Source: Streptococcus acidominimus
Lineage (GTDB): Bacteria > Bacillota > Bacilli > Lactobacillales > Streptococcaceae
Length of the DNA stretch: 64,000 nucleotides
Direction: 5' to 3'
Assembly: GCF_001921825.1 (NCBI RefSeq)
Contig: NZ_MSJL01000003.1
Coordinates: forward strand, 1 to 64,000
Shown: in pieces, positions 17,601 through 24,985 of the stretch
How positions within the stretch are numbered: position 1 is the first letter of the stretch
Layout of the letters: each line of letters opens with the position of its first letter
Program-made: the position numbers and the translations under genes
Notes under the pieces: model-generated
Told to the model about the DNA's origin: nothing
Databases searched by the model: none
The model's input: only the letters and a program-made list of their open reading frames with translations

Positions 17601-17799
17601 CCTTCGCTTCCATGAGTATGCTGGAGGGACAGATTTCCTAGAGCTTTCACTTGAAAATAGTCAGTGGTGGCAGGAGGTCGATCTGCTGGAACGACCAATC
17701 GGTGCTAAGCAACAAGGGCTGCTTGCTTTAACCTTGCAACCGTATGAGATTAAGACAATTCGCCTTGGAGTGAGGGAGGAGAGGGAAGCTGGCAAGTAG
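14686..17799 (+). CDS. Alpha-mannosidase, glycoside hydrolase family 38
   Basis: Retaining, metal-dependent alpha-mannosidase of 1037 residues. The catalytic domain shows IGHTHIDVAWLW (metal ligands, about 242-253), the acidic VDGAMWLEAD, YLWLPDVFGYSWALPQIL with the nucleophile Asp, and RNQFHDIIPGSSI with a metal-binding His. A C-terminal beta-rich domain follows. No signal peptide, so it should act in the cytoplasm on imported mannosides. AGGAG lies 12 bases upstream. Last gene of the sugar operon; implies use of mannose-containing oligosaccharides, such as host glycans. Confidence 0.93.
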   Translation: MSLFYRTEKLRARISELENYRFHTIQVISEWKLLEDRSKQEKYPPSPFVTTASFVLGDSWKGRDYYLWIQQEITVPDEDDLYLYLDFGHTGGGYNSGFESLLFINRDIYQGVDANHKEVRLAEGYRNQTIILSLKLWSGLEGGGEEKIQTHEFRRADLCRLNPSVDGLIYHADILYKTMVELGENNPLYHRYSTLLHQTFQLLDWSEPGSEAFFQSVESAYHYLKTELYSMPKDSPITVTTIGHTHIDVAWLWRLKHTREKVARSFATVLRLMEEYPDYIFLQTQPQLYQFIKEDYPELFEKIKERVAEGRWEVDGAMWLEADCNIPSGESLTRQILHGSQFIRKEFQKEIHYLWLPDVFGYSWALPQILKKTGIATFMTTKISWNQFNRMPHDTFIWKGLDGSEVLTHFITTPEPGEENEWESNWYYTYNGELEPETVLGVYEAYRDKIIHQNPLISYGFGDGGGGVTREMLEKRRVMDQVPGLPHVKTGRADDYFAALQETFQTTSNYVHTWDGELYLEYHRGTYTSQAFVKKTNRQCELLLRRLEYLFSLLEIKGNANYPQEELYTLWETVLRNQFHDIIPGSSIKEVYQDYRLEMGNVLDRCERLLSELTRSSTGITVCNTSTWERTSILALPLAPAGYAYTDSAGKALLSHQTGDKTYVLIEGLPAYATDILQIAPIQMLPKTEIASAEMTSFSIENEWYQIQWNEEGHLTRIYDKECQKEVLAGQGNVFQLFEDKPMNFDAWDIDIFYQEKYRTLVVDSIEVLPTNPLYDSICFRYLFGKSSLLQEMRLYHHTKRIDFVTEVDWQERQQLLKVKFDVNIRNTYATYDIQYGNVRRATNWNTSWELAKFESVVHQWVDLSQRDYGVSLLNDSKYGCDVKGQTLRLSLLKGAIFPDPTADIGMHQFTYSLYPHRGDAIEGETVKEAWEINDPLLTVNAALTMPKIAMTGGKYVAMDAFKKAEDGDGYILRFHEYAGGTDFLELSLENSQWWQEVDLLERPIGAKQQGLLALTLQPYEIKTIRLGVREEREAGK

Positions 17800-18180
17800 C
17801 ACTCAAGTTCTATCTGCGATTGCGTTGCCTAGTCAGATTTTTATAGAGTATAGGCTTTCTCGGAGTGGCAGTTGGGTCACGAATAAACATACTATATAAA
17901 AGACGGTGGCTGGGTTCAAATCCAGCCTTTTAAAAATACTTCAGTCAAAATCGTTTGACACGGTGGTTGACTAGGCACAAATCGGTAGCTTTCACAACTC
18001 CTTGTTCGTTGTTGTATTTTAGGATTGCGCTTCAACAGTCTATCGCCAGACTGTTGAAGCTATTTAGGGGGAATTTTTCGCTGATGATGCGTCCTCAACA
18101 AGAGCTTGGATAGGCGACCAAGGCTCTCCTGCTTCGCAACAGATCACCTGTAAATAGAGGACTTAAATTTCCATTTTTAC
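17800..18180. repeat. Degraded MITE/mosaic repeat remnants
   Basis: GCGTTGCCTAGT and AATAAACATACTATATA (17803-17899) match interior and end blocks of the MITE-like element. CTTCAACAGTCTATCGCCAGACTGTTGAAG-like arms (18011-18040) are a mosaic module. No gene is supportable here. Confidence 0.5.
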
Positions 18181-18208
18181 TCTCAAAACCAACTATTTTG
18201 CCCGATTT

Positions 18209-18218
18209 TTGATATAAT
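18209..18218 (+). promoter_or_regulatory. Extended -10 promoter for rsgA
   Basis: TGATATAAT with TG at 18210-18211 and TATAAT at 18213-18218; no strong -35. It would give a leader of about 100 bases to the rsgA start. Confidence 0.5.
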
Positions 18219-18326
18219 AAGGGCAGATATGCTTGATGAAAGAACAAGTCCTCCTGTTTGATTTTTGTTGAGGAGACAGGCTCTAGGAGTTGGTTTCTGA
18301 AAGTAGATGATGAAAAAGGAGCAGAT

Positions 18327-19202
18327 TTGCAAGGTATTATTATGAAAGCTCTTGCGGGATTCTATTATGTAGAGTCGGAAGGGCAGGTGTATCAGACGCG
18401 GGCGCGCGGAAATTTTCGGAAAAAAGGGCAGACGCCCTATGTAGGGGATATTGTCGATTTTTCAGCAGAGGAGCAGTCCGAGGGCTATATCCTCAAGATT
18501 CACGAACGCAGGAACAGCCTAGTACGACCCCCGATCGTCAATATTGATCAAGCGGTAATCATCATGTCTGCTAAAGAGCCTGATTTCAATGCGAATCTCT
18601 TGGATCGATTTTTGGTTCTGCTCGAGCAGAAAAGTATAAGACCGGTTATCTATATTTCGAAAATGGATCTACTGGAACATCGAGATGAACTGGACTCTTA
18701 TCGGGTCATCTATGAGAAGATTGGTTACCCGTTCGTCAATAGCTTAGAGGAGCTGATTCCCCTCTTGAAAGACAAGGTGACGGTATTTATGGGGCAGACG
18801 GGTGTTGGAAAGTCCACCTTGCTCAATAAAATCGCCCCGGAATTGCAGCTGGAAACAGGGGCTATTTCAGATAGTCTGGGACGGGGACGCCATACGACAC
18901 GGGCTGTCAGCTTCTACAATGTCTACGGTGGAAAAATCGCAGATACACCGGGCTTTTCTTCACTAGATTACGAAGTAAAAGAAGTAGAGGCTCTCACGGA
19001 CTGCTTCCCAGAAATAGCAGCAGCAAGTCAAGGTTGCAAATTTAGAACTTGTACCCATACGCATGAGCCAGACTGTGCTGTCAAGCCCGCAGTGGAAGCA
19101 CAAGAGATTTCCCAAAGTCGCTACGACAATTACCTACAATTTTTAACAGAAATTCAGAATGTACGTGAAGTCTATAAAAAAGTAAGCAAAAAAATAAAAT
19201 AG
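18327..19202 (+). CDS. rsgA: Ribosome small subunit-dependent GTPase A
   Basis: Circularly permuted GTPase that helps mature the 30S subunit. Order seen: N-terminal OB fold, SKMDLLEH (G4), [14 protein letters not shown] (G1), [16 protein letters not shown] (G3), then the zinc-binding [15 protein letters not shown] choose the TTG at 18327, with AAGGAG eight bases upstream and the usual start [17 protein letters not shown]; the frame is open further back to 18258. 291 residues. Confidence 0.93.
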   Translation: MQGIIMKALAGFYYVESEGQVYQTRARGNFRKKGQTPYVGDIVDFSAEEQSEGYILKIHERRNSLVRPPIVNIDQAVIIMSAKEPDFNANLLDRFLVLLEQKSIRPVIYISKMDLLEHRDELDSYRVIYEKIGYPFVNSLEELIPLLKDKVTVFMGQTGVGKSTLLNKIAPELQLETGAISDSLGRGRHTTRAVSFYNVYGGKIADTPGFSSLDYEVKEVEALTDCFPEIAAASQGCKFRTCTHTHEPDCAVKPAVEAQEISQSRYDNYLQFLTEIQNVREVYKKVSKKIK

Positions 19203-19216
19203 AAAGTTGGAATGCT

Positions 19217-19876
19217 ATGTCACATTATAAAATTGCCCCCTCTATCCTTGCTGCGGATTATGTGAATTTTGAAGCAGAATTAAGACGCCTAGAGGCGACA
19301 GGTGTTGAGTATGTTCACATTGACATCATGGACGGACATTTCGTGCCCAATATCTCTTTTGGAGCAGATGTGGTGGCTGCCATGCGCCCACATAGCAAGC
19401 TGGTTTTTGATTGCCACCTAATGGTGTCCAACCCAGAACAGCACATTGAGAATTTTGCGCGGGCAGGTGCAGATATTGTTACGATCCATGCCGAAGCGAC
19501 CCAGCATCTTCATGGCGCCCTGCAAAAAATTCGTGCAGCAGGTACGAAGGTAGGCGTTGTGATTAACCCGGGGACACCGCTTGTCGTGATTGAGCCTGTC
19601 TTAAATCTGGTCGATCAGGTTCTCTTGATGACGGTCAATCCAGGATTTGGTGGCCAAGCCTATATTCCAGAAGTGGCAGAAAAGATTGCTGCCTTGGCTC
19701 AGCTTCGTGAGGAAAAAGGTTTATCCTTTGACATCGAAGTAGATGGTGGGATTGACGACAAGACGATTTTATCTGCCAAGGAAGCTGGAGCCAATGTTTT
19801 TGTGGCGGGGTCTTACTTGTTTAAGGGTGACTTGCAGACTAAGGTCGATACCTTGAAAGCGGCTCTCTATGATTAA
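19217..19876 (+). CDS. rpe: Ribulose-phosphate 3-epimerase
   Basis: TIM-barrel enzyme interconverting ribulose-5-phosphate and xylulose-5-phosphate in the pentose phosphate pathway. 219 residues with KIAPSILAAD, HIDIMDGHFVPNISFG, CHLMV, LLMTVNPGFGGQ and IEVDGGID, all family signatures. It lies 14 bases after rsgA and overlaps thiN by 8, so it is in the rsgA operon. Confidence 0.96.
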   Translation: MSHYKIAPSILAADYVNFEAELRRLEATGVEYVHIDIMDGHFVPNISFGADVVAAMRPHSKLVFDCHLMVSNPEQHIENFARAGADIVTIHAEATQHLHGALQKIRAAGTKVGVVINPGTPLVVIEPVLNLVDQVLLMTVNPGFGGQAYIPEVAEKIAALAQLREEKGLSFDIEVDGGIDDKTILSAKEAGANVFVAGSYLFKGDLQTKVDTLKAALYD

Positions 19877-20501
19877 GATTGCCGTAGTTGCAAGTGGTGA
19901 TATTAGCGGGGTCTCTCCCGGCTACGATCTCTTTGTGGGGGTAGATAAGGGGTCTCTCTATCTATTGGAGCACGGTTTTCCACTTGATCTGGCTGTTGGT
20001 GATTTTGATTCGGTGACGGCTGAGGAACGAAAGCGAATTCGCCGAGAGGCAGGTGTTTTTGTGCAGGCGCCAGCTGAAAAAGACGATACGGATTTGGAGC
20101 TTACCTTAAAAGAAATCTTCGGGCGCTGTCCGAGGGCAAAGGTCACCATTTTTGGAGCCTTTGGTGGGCGCTTAGACCACATGATGAGCAATCTCTTTCT
20201 AGCCAGTGAACCCGATTTGATGCCCTATATGCGACAGATAGAGCTGGTTGATGACTTGAATATTATACGCTTTTATCCAGCGGGTCAGCACCGTATTTCC
20301 CCAATTGAAGGGATGAGCTATGTGTCTTTCATGCCAGCTGATGAGAGCCGTCTAAGTATCTCCCATGCTAAGTATCTCTTGAATGAGAGTAATTACTTTT
20401 TAAAAAAATGTTACAGCAGTAACGAGTTTATCGGAAAAGAAATCGAATTTACAATAGATAAGGGCTATGTGGTTCTTATTTATAGCCGTGATAGGAGGTA
20501 G
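19869..20501 (+). CDS. thiN: Thiamine pyrophosphokinase
   Basis: Converts thiamine to thiamine diphosphate using ATP. 210 residues with VGVDKGSLYLL, LAVGDFDSV, EKDDTDLELTL and IFGAFGGRLDHMMSN, the substrate and Mg-ATP sites of the family. The start overlaps the end of rpe by 8 bases. Confidence 0.93.
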   Translation: MIKIAVVASGDISGVSPGYDLFVGVDKGSLYLLEHGFPLDLAVGDFDSVTAEERKRIRREAGVFVQAPAEKDDTDLELTLKEIFGRCPRAKVTIFGAFGGRLDHMMSNLFLASEPDLMPYMRQIELVDDLNIIRFYPAGQHRISPIEGMSYVSFMPADESRLSISHAKYLLNESNYFLKKCYSSNEFIGKEIEFTIDKGYVVLIYSRDRR

Positions 20502-20502
20502 A

Positions 20503-21738
20503 ATGGCGTATATCCTAGGCTTTATAGCAATAGCTGTCTCGGTTCTTACCCTGCTTTGCTTGGATCAGCACATGAAACGCATGTCAATGCAAGCAGAAGA
20601 TATGGCGGATCATCTGTCAGATCAGCTGACCTATCTTTTTGATCAAAAAAATCAGCAGACCTTTGCCCAGCAACAAGTGTTGCACCAAGACATGACGGAA
20701 TTGCGCAAGGAGCTTTACCAGCAGTCGACGGCGCTTCGGCAGGAAATGCACCAGCTTCTATCGCAAAACCGTGATGTGGCAGATCAACGCTTGCAGGCGA
20801 TTCAAGAGTCCAATGAAAAGCGTTTAGAGGAGATGCGCCAGACGGTAGAAGAAAAACTAGAGCAGACCTTGCAGACGCGTTTGCAGGCCTCTTTTGAAAC
20901 GGTGTCGAAGCAGTTAGAATCGGTCAACCGTGGGTTGGGAGAAATGCAGACGGTGGCGCGTGATGTCGGCGCCCTCAATAAAATTCTCTCCAACACTAAG
21001 ACGCGGGGAATCATGGGAGAGTTGCAACTGGGGCAGATAATTGAAGATATTCTAACCCCGTCCCAGTATGAGCGTGAATTTGCTACGGTAGCTGGTTCTA
21101 ATGAGCGGGTAGAATACGCAGTGAAACTACCCGGTCAGACCAAGGATGATTCGGTCTATCTTCCGATTGACTCCAAGTTTCCCCTTGCAGATTATTACCG
21201 TCTAGAAGAAGCCTATGAAGCAGGAGATAAGGAGCAGATTGAGCTACACCGCAAGCATCTCTTGGCTTCTGTCAAACGCTTTGCCAAGGATATTCAGCAA
21301 AAGTATCTCTCTCCACCAGCAACCACTAACTTTGGGATTCTCTTTTTACCGACAGAGGGCTTGTATTCAGAGGTGGTTCGCAATCCAATTTTCTTTGATG
21401 AATTGCGGCGGGCAGAGCATATCGTGGTGGCAGGTCCCTCAACCTTGTCTGCCCTCCTAAATTCCTTATCTGTTGGCTTTAAGACCTTGAATATTCAACG
21501 TTCGGCTGATGATATTAGTAAGGTCTTAGGCAATGTCAAGTCAGAGTTTAGCAAGTTTGGGACCGTCTTGATGAAAGCCCAGCGCCATTTACAGCACGCT
21601 TCAGGCAACCTAGATGATCTTTTGACGCGGCGGACCAATGCCATTGAACGAACCTTGCGCCACATTGAATTACCGGACGGAGAGCCACCGTTTGACCTAT
21701 TACATTTCCAGGAGGAAGGGGAAGAAGATGAAAATTAA
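20503..21738 (+). CDS. rmuC: DNA recombination protein RmuC
   Basis: The 411-residue protein has an N-terminal membrane anchor (AYILGFIAIAVSVLTLLCLD), a Gln/Glu-rich coiled coil (about 25-165) and the RmuC nuclease-like domain with VAGSNERVEYAVKLPG, PIDSKFPLADYYR and ILFLPTEGLYSEV. I start at ATG 20503, one base after the thiN stop and behind AGGAGG, rather than at an earlier in-frame codon. RmuC limits certain DNA rearrangements; the mechanism is poorly known. Confidence 0.92.
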   Translation: MAYILGFIAIAVSVLTLLCLDQHMKRMSMQAEDMADHLSDQLTYLFDQKNQQTFAQQQVLHQDMTELRKELYQQSTALRQEMHQLLSQNRDVADQRLQAIQESNEKRLEEMRQTVEEKLEQTLQTRLQASFETVSKQLESVNRGLGEMQTVARDVGALNKILSNTKTRGIMGELQLGQIIEDILTPSQYEREFATVAGSNERVEYAVKLPGQTKDDSVYLPIDSKFPLADYYRLEEAYEAGDKEQIELHRKHLLASVKRFAKDIQQKYLSPPATTNFGILFLPTEGLYSEVVRNPIFFDELRRAEHIVVAGPSTLSALLNSLSVGFKTLNIQRSADDISKVLGNVKSEFSKFGTVLMKAQRHLQHASGNLDDLLTRRTNAIERTLRHIELPDGEPPFDLLHFQEEGEEDEN

Positions 21739-22669
21739 CCAAATGAAAAAAGATGAGCCTTTTGAGGGTTTCTATCTGATTAAGACCGCCGACATTCGGC
21801 AGACCAGAGCCGGGAAAGACTATCTTGCTTTGACCTTCCAGGATGATACAGGAGAAATTGAAGGGAAAATCTGGGATGCCCAGCCCGGCAAGATTAAAGA
21901 TTTTAAGGCGGGCGTTGTGGTTCACATGCAGGGGCGCAGAGAAGTCTATAACAATACACCGCAGGTCAATCAGATTATCCTCCGACTTCCTAAGCCGGGT
22001 GAACCAACTAATCCCGCTGATTTTAAGGAAAAACCACCTGTCGATGTGGAGGATACGCGCAAGTATCTTAGCCAGATGATTTTCAAAATTGAAAATGCTG
22101 TCTGGCAGCGGATTGTGCGAGCCTTGTACAGCAAGTACGAACAGGAATTTTATTCTTATCCAGCTGCCAAGACCAATCACCATGCCTTCTATTCAGGCCT
22201 GTCTTTCCATACGGCGACCATGGTGCGTCTGGCTGATAAGATTGGCGATATTTATCCACAGCTCAATAAGAGCCTGCTCTTTGCGGGGATTATGCTACAT
22301 GATTTGGCCAAGGTGATTGAATTATCAGGGCCTGAAAACACCAATTATACCGTAAGGGGCAATCTCATTGGTCATATCTCCTTGATTGATGAGGAGATTA
22401 CCAAGGTGTTGATCGAGTTGGGCATTGATGATAGCAAGGAAGAAGTGACCGTTCTTCGTCATGTTATTCTTAGTCATCATGGTTTGCTCGAATACGGCAG
22501 TCCCGTTCGTCCGCAGATTATGGAAGCAGAAATTCTCCACATGATTGACAATATTGATGCGGAAATGATGATGATGCTAACCGCATTGGATAAGATTGGA
22601 CCCGGCGAAATGACCAGTCGCATTTTTGCCATGGATAACCGTGCCTTCTATAAGCCGAATATCGACTAA
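21728..22669 (+). CDS. yhaM: 3'-5' exoribonuclease YhaM/Cbf1
   Basis: 313 residues: an N-terminal OB fold (ADIRQTRAGKDYLALTFQDD) and a C-terminal HD phosphohydrolase domain with FHTATMVRLADKI, LLFAGIMLHDLAKV and HVILSHHG. The enzyme trims RNA 3' ends. The ATG at 21728 overlaps the rmuC stop by 11 bases and has GGAGGAAG upstream. Confidence 0.92.
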   Translation: MKINQMKKDEPFEGFYLIKTADIRQTRAGKDYLALTFQDDTGEIEGKIWDAQPGKIKDFKAGVVVHMQGRREVYNNTPQVNQIILRLPKPGEPTNPADFKEKPPVDVEDTRKYLSQMIFKIENAVWQRIVRALYSKYEQEFYSYPAAKTNHHAFYSGLSFHTATMVRLADKIGDIYPQLNKSLLFAGIMLHDLAKVIELSGPENTNYTVRGNLIGHISLIDEEITKVLIELGIDDSKEEVTVLRHVILSHHGLLEYGSPVRPQIMEAEILHMIDNIDAEMMMMLTALDKIGPGEMTSRIFAMDNRAFYKPNID

Positions 22670-22817
22670 TTAAAATTTTAATCAAAAATAGGATTTAGGA
22701 GGCTTTCTAGCCAAGTCGTTCCGTCTTAGCAAAGATGTTTCATCATCATTAAATGGTGGAGCTAAAGGGCTATTAGCTGCAATCGTAGCCTGTTGAAGTC
22801 GGCAGGAGGATGTGTTT

Positions 22818-22880
22818 GTGTCCGAATTGTTTGAGAAAATATCAACAAAGAAAAGGCTGCCAGTTGCTAAATCGAAATAA
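22818..22880 (+). CDS. Possible 20-residue peptide
   Basis: GTG at 22818 follows AGGAGGA with good spacing and gives a short basic peptide starting MSELFEKISTKK. No homology recognised. It ends just before the putative PurR box region. Could be chance; otherwise 22670-22880 holds nothing I can identify. Confidence 0.25.
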   Translation: MSELFEKISTKKRLPVAKSK

Positions 22881-22883
22881 AAT

Positions 22884-22942
22884 ACGAAAAAAGCGAGCTA
22901 ATGAATAAAAAAAGTTCGTTTTTTCCTTTTTTGTGATATAAT
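22884..22942 (+). promoter_or_regulatory. purR promoter with possible PurBox pair
   Basis: Extended -10 TGATATAAT at 22934-22942. Upstream, TACGAAAAAAG (22883) and AAAGTTCGTTTT (22911-22922) are oppositely oriented CGAA-type motifs of the kind bound by Gram-positive PurR, suggesting autoregulation. This is inference from motif and context. Confidence 0.45.
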
Positions 22943-22967
22943 GTTAAAAAGCAAGGAAGGATTGACT

Positions 22968-23780
22968 ATGAAATTAAGAAGAAGTGAACGAATGGTGGTT
23001 ATCTCTCATTATCTTATCAATCACCCTTATGAATTAACTAGCTTAAATATGTTTGCGGAGAAGTACAGCTCTGCTAAATCGTCGATTTCAGAGGATATTG
23101 CGATTATTAAAAAAGCCTTTGAAGAAAGTGCTATCGGTCATATTGAGACCATTACAGGAGCGAGCGGTGGTGTAATCTTTACTCCTTCAATTTCAGATAA
23201 GGAATCTCTTGCTATCGCTGAAGACTTGCGCAGTCAAATGGCAGAAAGTAGCCGTATCCTGCCAGGGGGCTATATCTATTCTTCTGACCTACTGTCAATG
23301 CCTCATATTTTGAAAAATGTTGGTCGGATTATCGCGAATAGTTTCAAGGATGAGCAGATTGATGCTGTTATGACGGTCGCAACCAAGGGAGTACCCCTAG
23401 CGAATGCAGTTGCTAATGTCTTAAATGTCCCTTTTGTCATCGTGCGCCGTGATCTGAAAATTACGGAAGGCTCAACGGTCTCTGTTAACTATGTATCTGG
23501 CTCTAGCGACCGCATTGAAAAGATGTTCTTGTCAAAACGCAGTCTCAAGGCAGGCAGTCGCGTGTTGATTGTTGATGACTTCTTGAAAAATGGTGGCACC
23601 ATCAACGGGATGATCAGCCTCTTGTCGGAATTTGATAGCAGCTTAGCAGGCGTGGTGGTCTTTGCTGAAAACCAAAAAGGTGCCCGTAATGTAGCCAATT
23701 ACAAATCGCTTCTTGCTGTCACCAATATTGATGTCAAAGAAAATAAGGTTGATGTCGAATTGGGAAATATTTTTAAATAA
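22968..23780 (+). CDS. purR: Purine operon regulator PurR
   Basis: 270 residues: an N-terminal winged helix (RRSERMVVISHYLINHP) and a phosphoribosyltransferase-like domain with VATKGVPLANAVA and the PRPP-binding VLIVDDFLKNGGT. It binds PurBox DNA and responds to PRPP. The ATG at 22968 is chosen because the promoter -10 overlaps the earlier in-frame ATG at 22941; GGAAGG lies upstream. A terminator follows at 24001. Confidence 0.94.
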   Translation: MKLRRSERMVVISHYLINHPYELTSLNMFAEKYSSAKSSISEDIAIIKKAFEESAIGHIETITGASGGVIFTPSISDKESLAIAEDLRSQMAESSRILPGGYIYSSDLLSMPHILKNVGRIIANSFKDEQIDAVMTVATKGVPLANAVANVLNVPFVIVRRDLKITEGSTVSVNYVSGSSDRIEKMFLSKRSLKAGSRVLIVDDFLKNGGTINGMISLLSEFDSSLAGVVVFAENQKGARNVANYKSLLAVTNIDVKENKVDVELGNIFK

Positions 23781-23793
23781 TACTCAAAGAATA

Positions 23794-23991
23794 TACAGCC
23801 GTTTGGTTTATATTTAGTATTACCTCCAACAGTCTGGGGATAGACTGTTGGAGGTGGGAAATGAAGAAAACGAAGTTTTCGTCAAAAGCCGCAGGTACTT
23901 GTCCAGTTGCTAACTATTTCAAGTTCAAATATACAAGATGAGTTAATGAAGTAAACTGAGCGACTATAAAAATATAAACAAAATGACTATA
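23794..23991. mobile_element. MITE-like element, copy 2, carrying a mosaic module
   Basis: Left end ACAGCCGTTTGGTTTATATT and right end AAATATAAACAAAATGACTA form imperfect terminal inverted repeats. The interior contains a mosaic-repeat hairpin (CCTCCAACAGTCT paired with AGACTGTTGGAGG, 23823-23855) and GAAAACGAAGTTTTC, so the two repeat families are nested. Confidence 0.6.
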
Positions 23992-24000
23992 ACAGAACAA

Positions 24001-24026
24001 GCCCTGTCGAATGACAGGGCTTTTAA
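24001..24026 (+). terminator. Terminator downstream of purR
   Basis: GCCCTGTC and GACAGGGC pair around GAAT, followed by TTTT. It lies beyond the inserted MITE-like element, which has pushed it about 200 bases from the purR stop. Confidence 0.8.
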
Positions 24027-24191
24027 GGAGATCTTTTCTTCATCAGACGATGAAAATCCATGTCGCCTGACGAAAGATGTGAAAAAGAAAAGTTTTTAGG
24101 ATAGATATAGTATATCTTTTCAACCTTAATTTTTTCTTAAATGAATATTAGGGAATACCCCCCACCGCCTTATTTGTTCATTGATACCCTT

Positions 24192-24298
24192 TATAGCCGT
24201 TTAGTTTATTTTTAGTACTAGGCAACGAGTCACAGGTAGTACTGGGGTACAGCAAGACGAGTTAACGAAGTAATAAAAATATAAACTAAATGACTATA
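24192..24298. mobile_element. MITE-like element, copy 3 (107 bp)
   Basis: The shortest copy: ends TATAGCCGTTTAGTTTATTT and AAATATAAACTAAATGACTA are near-perfect inverted repeats, and the interior holds TAGTACTAGGCAACGAGT and GACGAGTTAACGAAGTAA, the reverse of copy 1. No coding capacity. Confidence 0.7.
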
Positions 24299-24449
24299 TC
24301 GCAGTCGCTCTAAACTGTGGGGGATAGGAGAGTGGAGACAATGGATTACTGGTACAAGTTGGTCAAGCGTATAGAAGCCAAATTGATGACGATTATAGTT
24401 AGGCTTTTCTTTGTGAAACATTACCTCATCCACAAGCATTTTCTTTTAG

Positions 24450-24985
24450 CATACTCCTAAAAATTGAAAAAAGTTCGGAAAAAAGAGACGCAACTGTTGC
24501 AACTTTAGTTGCTTATAGGTGCGGCTCCCTTTAGGGATAAACATTCCTAGAAGCTACGCTTCTTCGTCATGTTTCCTAATTTTCATTCGGTTTTTAACGG
24601 CTTCACATCTTGATGTAATTGAACTTGGACTACAACTCACTGACAAAGCGTAGTCAAAAAGTTGAGTAAATCCAGATGACATCACAGTAGGCATCTGATT
24701 GGCGCTTATACGCCAATCTAGTTGCCTTTGTGGGGGTCTCACAATGAAGCTATCCGCTTCTGTTCGGCCGCCTATTTTGTCTAGGAGTTGCTTCAACAGT
24801 CTAGGAATAGACTGTTGAAGGTTGGAGATAGAACGAGTGCAACTCGTGTCAAATGTCCTCGTATCTTATGTAATTGAACTCGGACTACAACTCACTGACA
24901 AAAAGATAAATCTCATTGGTTGCAAGACAATCTGCTTCGATTTTCTATTTTGTCTAGGAGTTGCTTAACGTCCTCGTATCTTGTG
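24450..24985 (-). repeat. Mosaic hairpin repeat, reverse orientation, after treC
   Basis: On the minus strand this repeats the layout at 10621-10740: CAAGATACGAGGACG, then AAGCAACTCCTAGACAAAAT, a CTTGCAACCAATGAGATTTA block and a GTCAGTGAGTTGTAG block. Palindromes CAACAGTCTA/TAGACTGTTG and GAGTGCAACTC are also present. It overlaps the last codons of treC. Confidence 0.75.
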
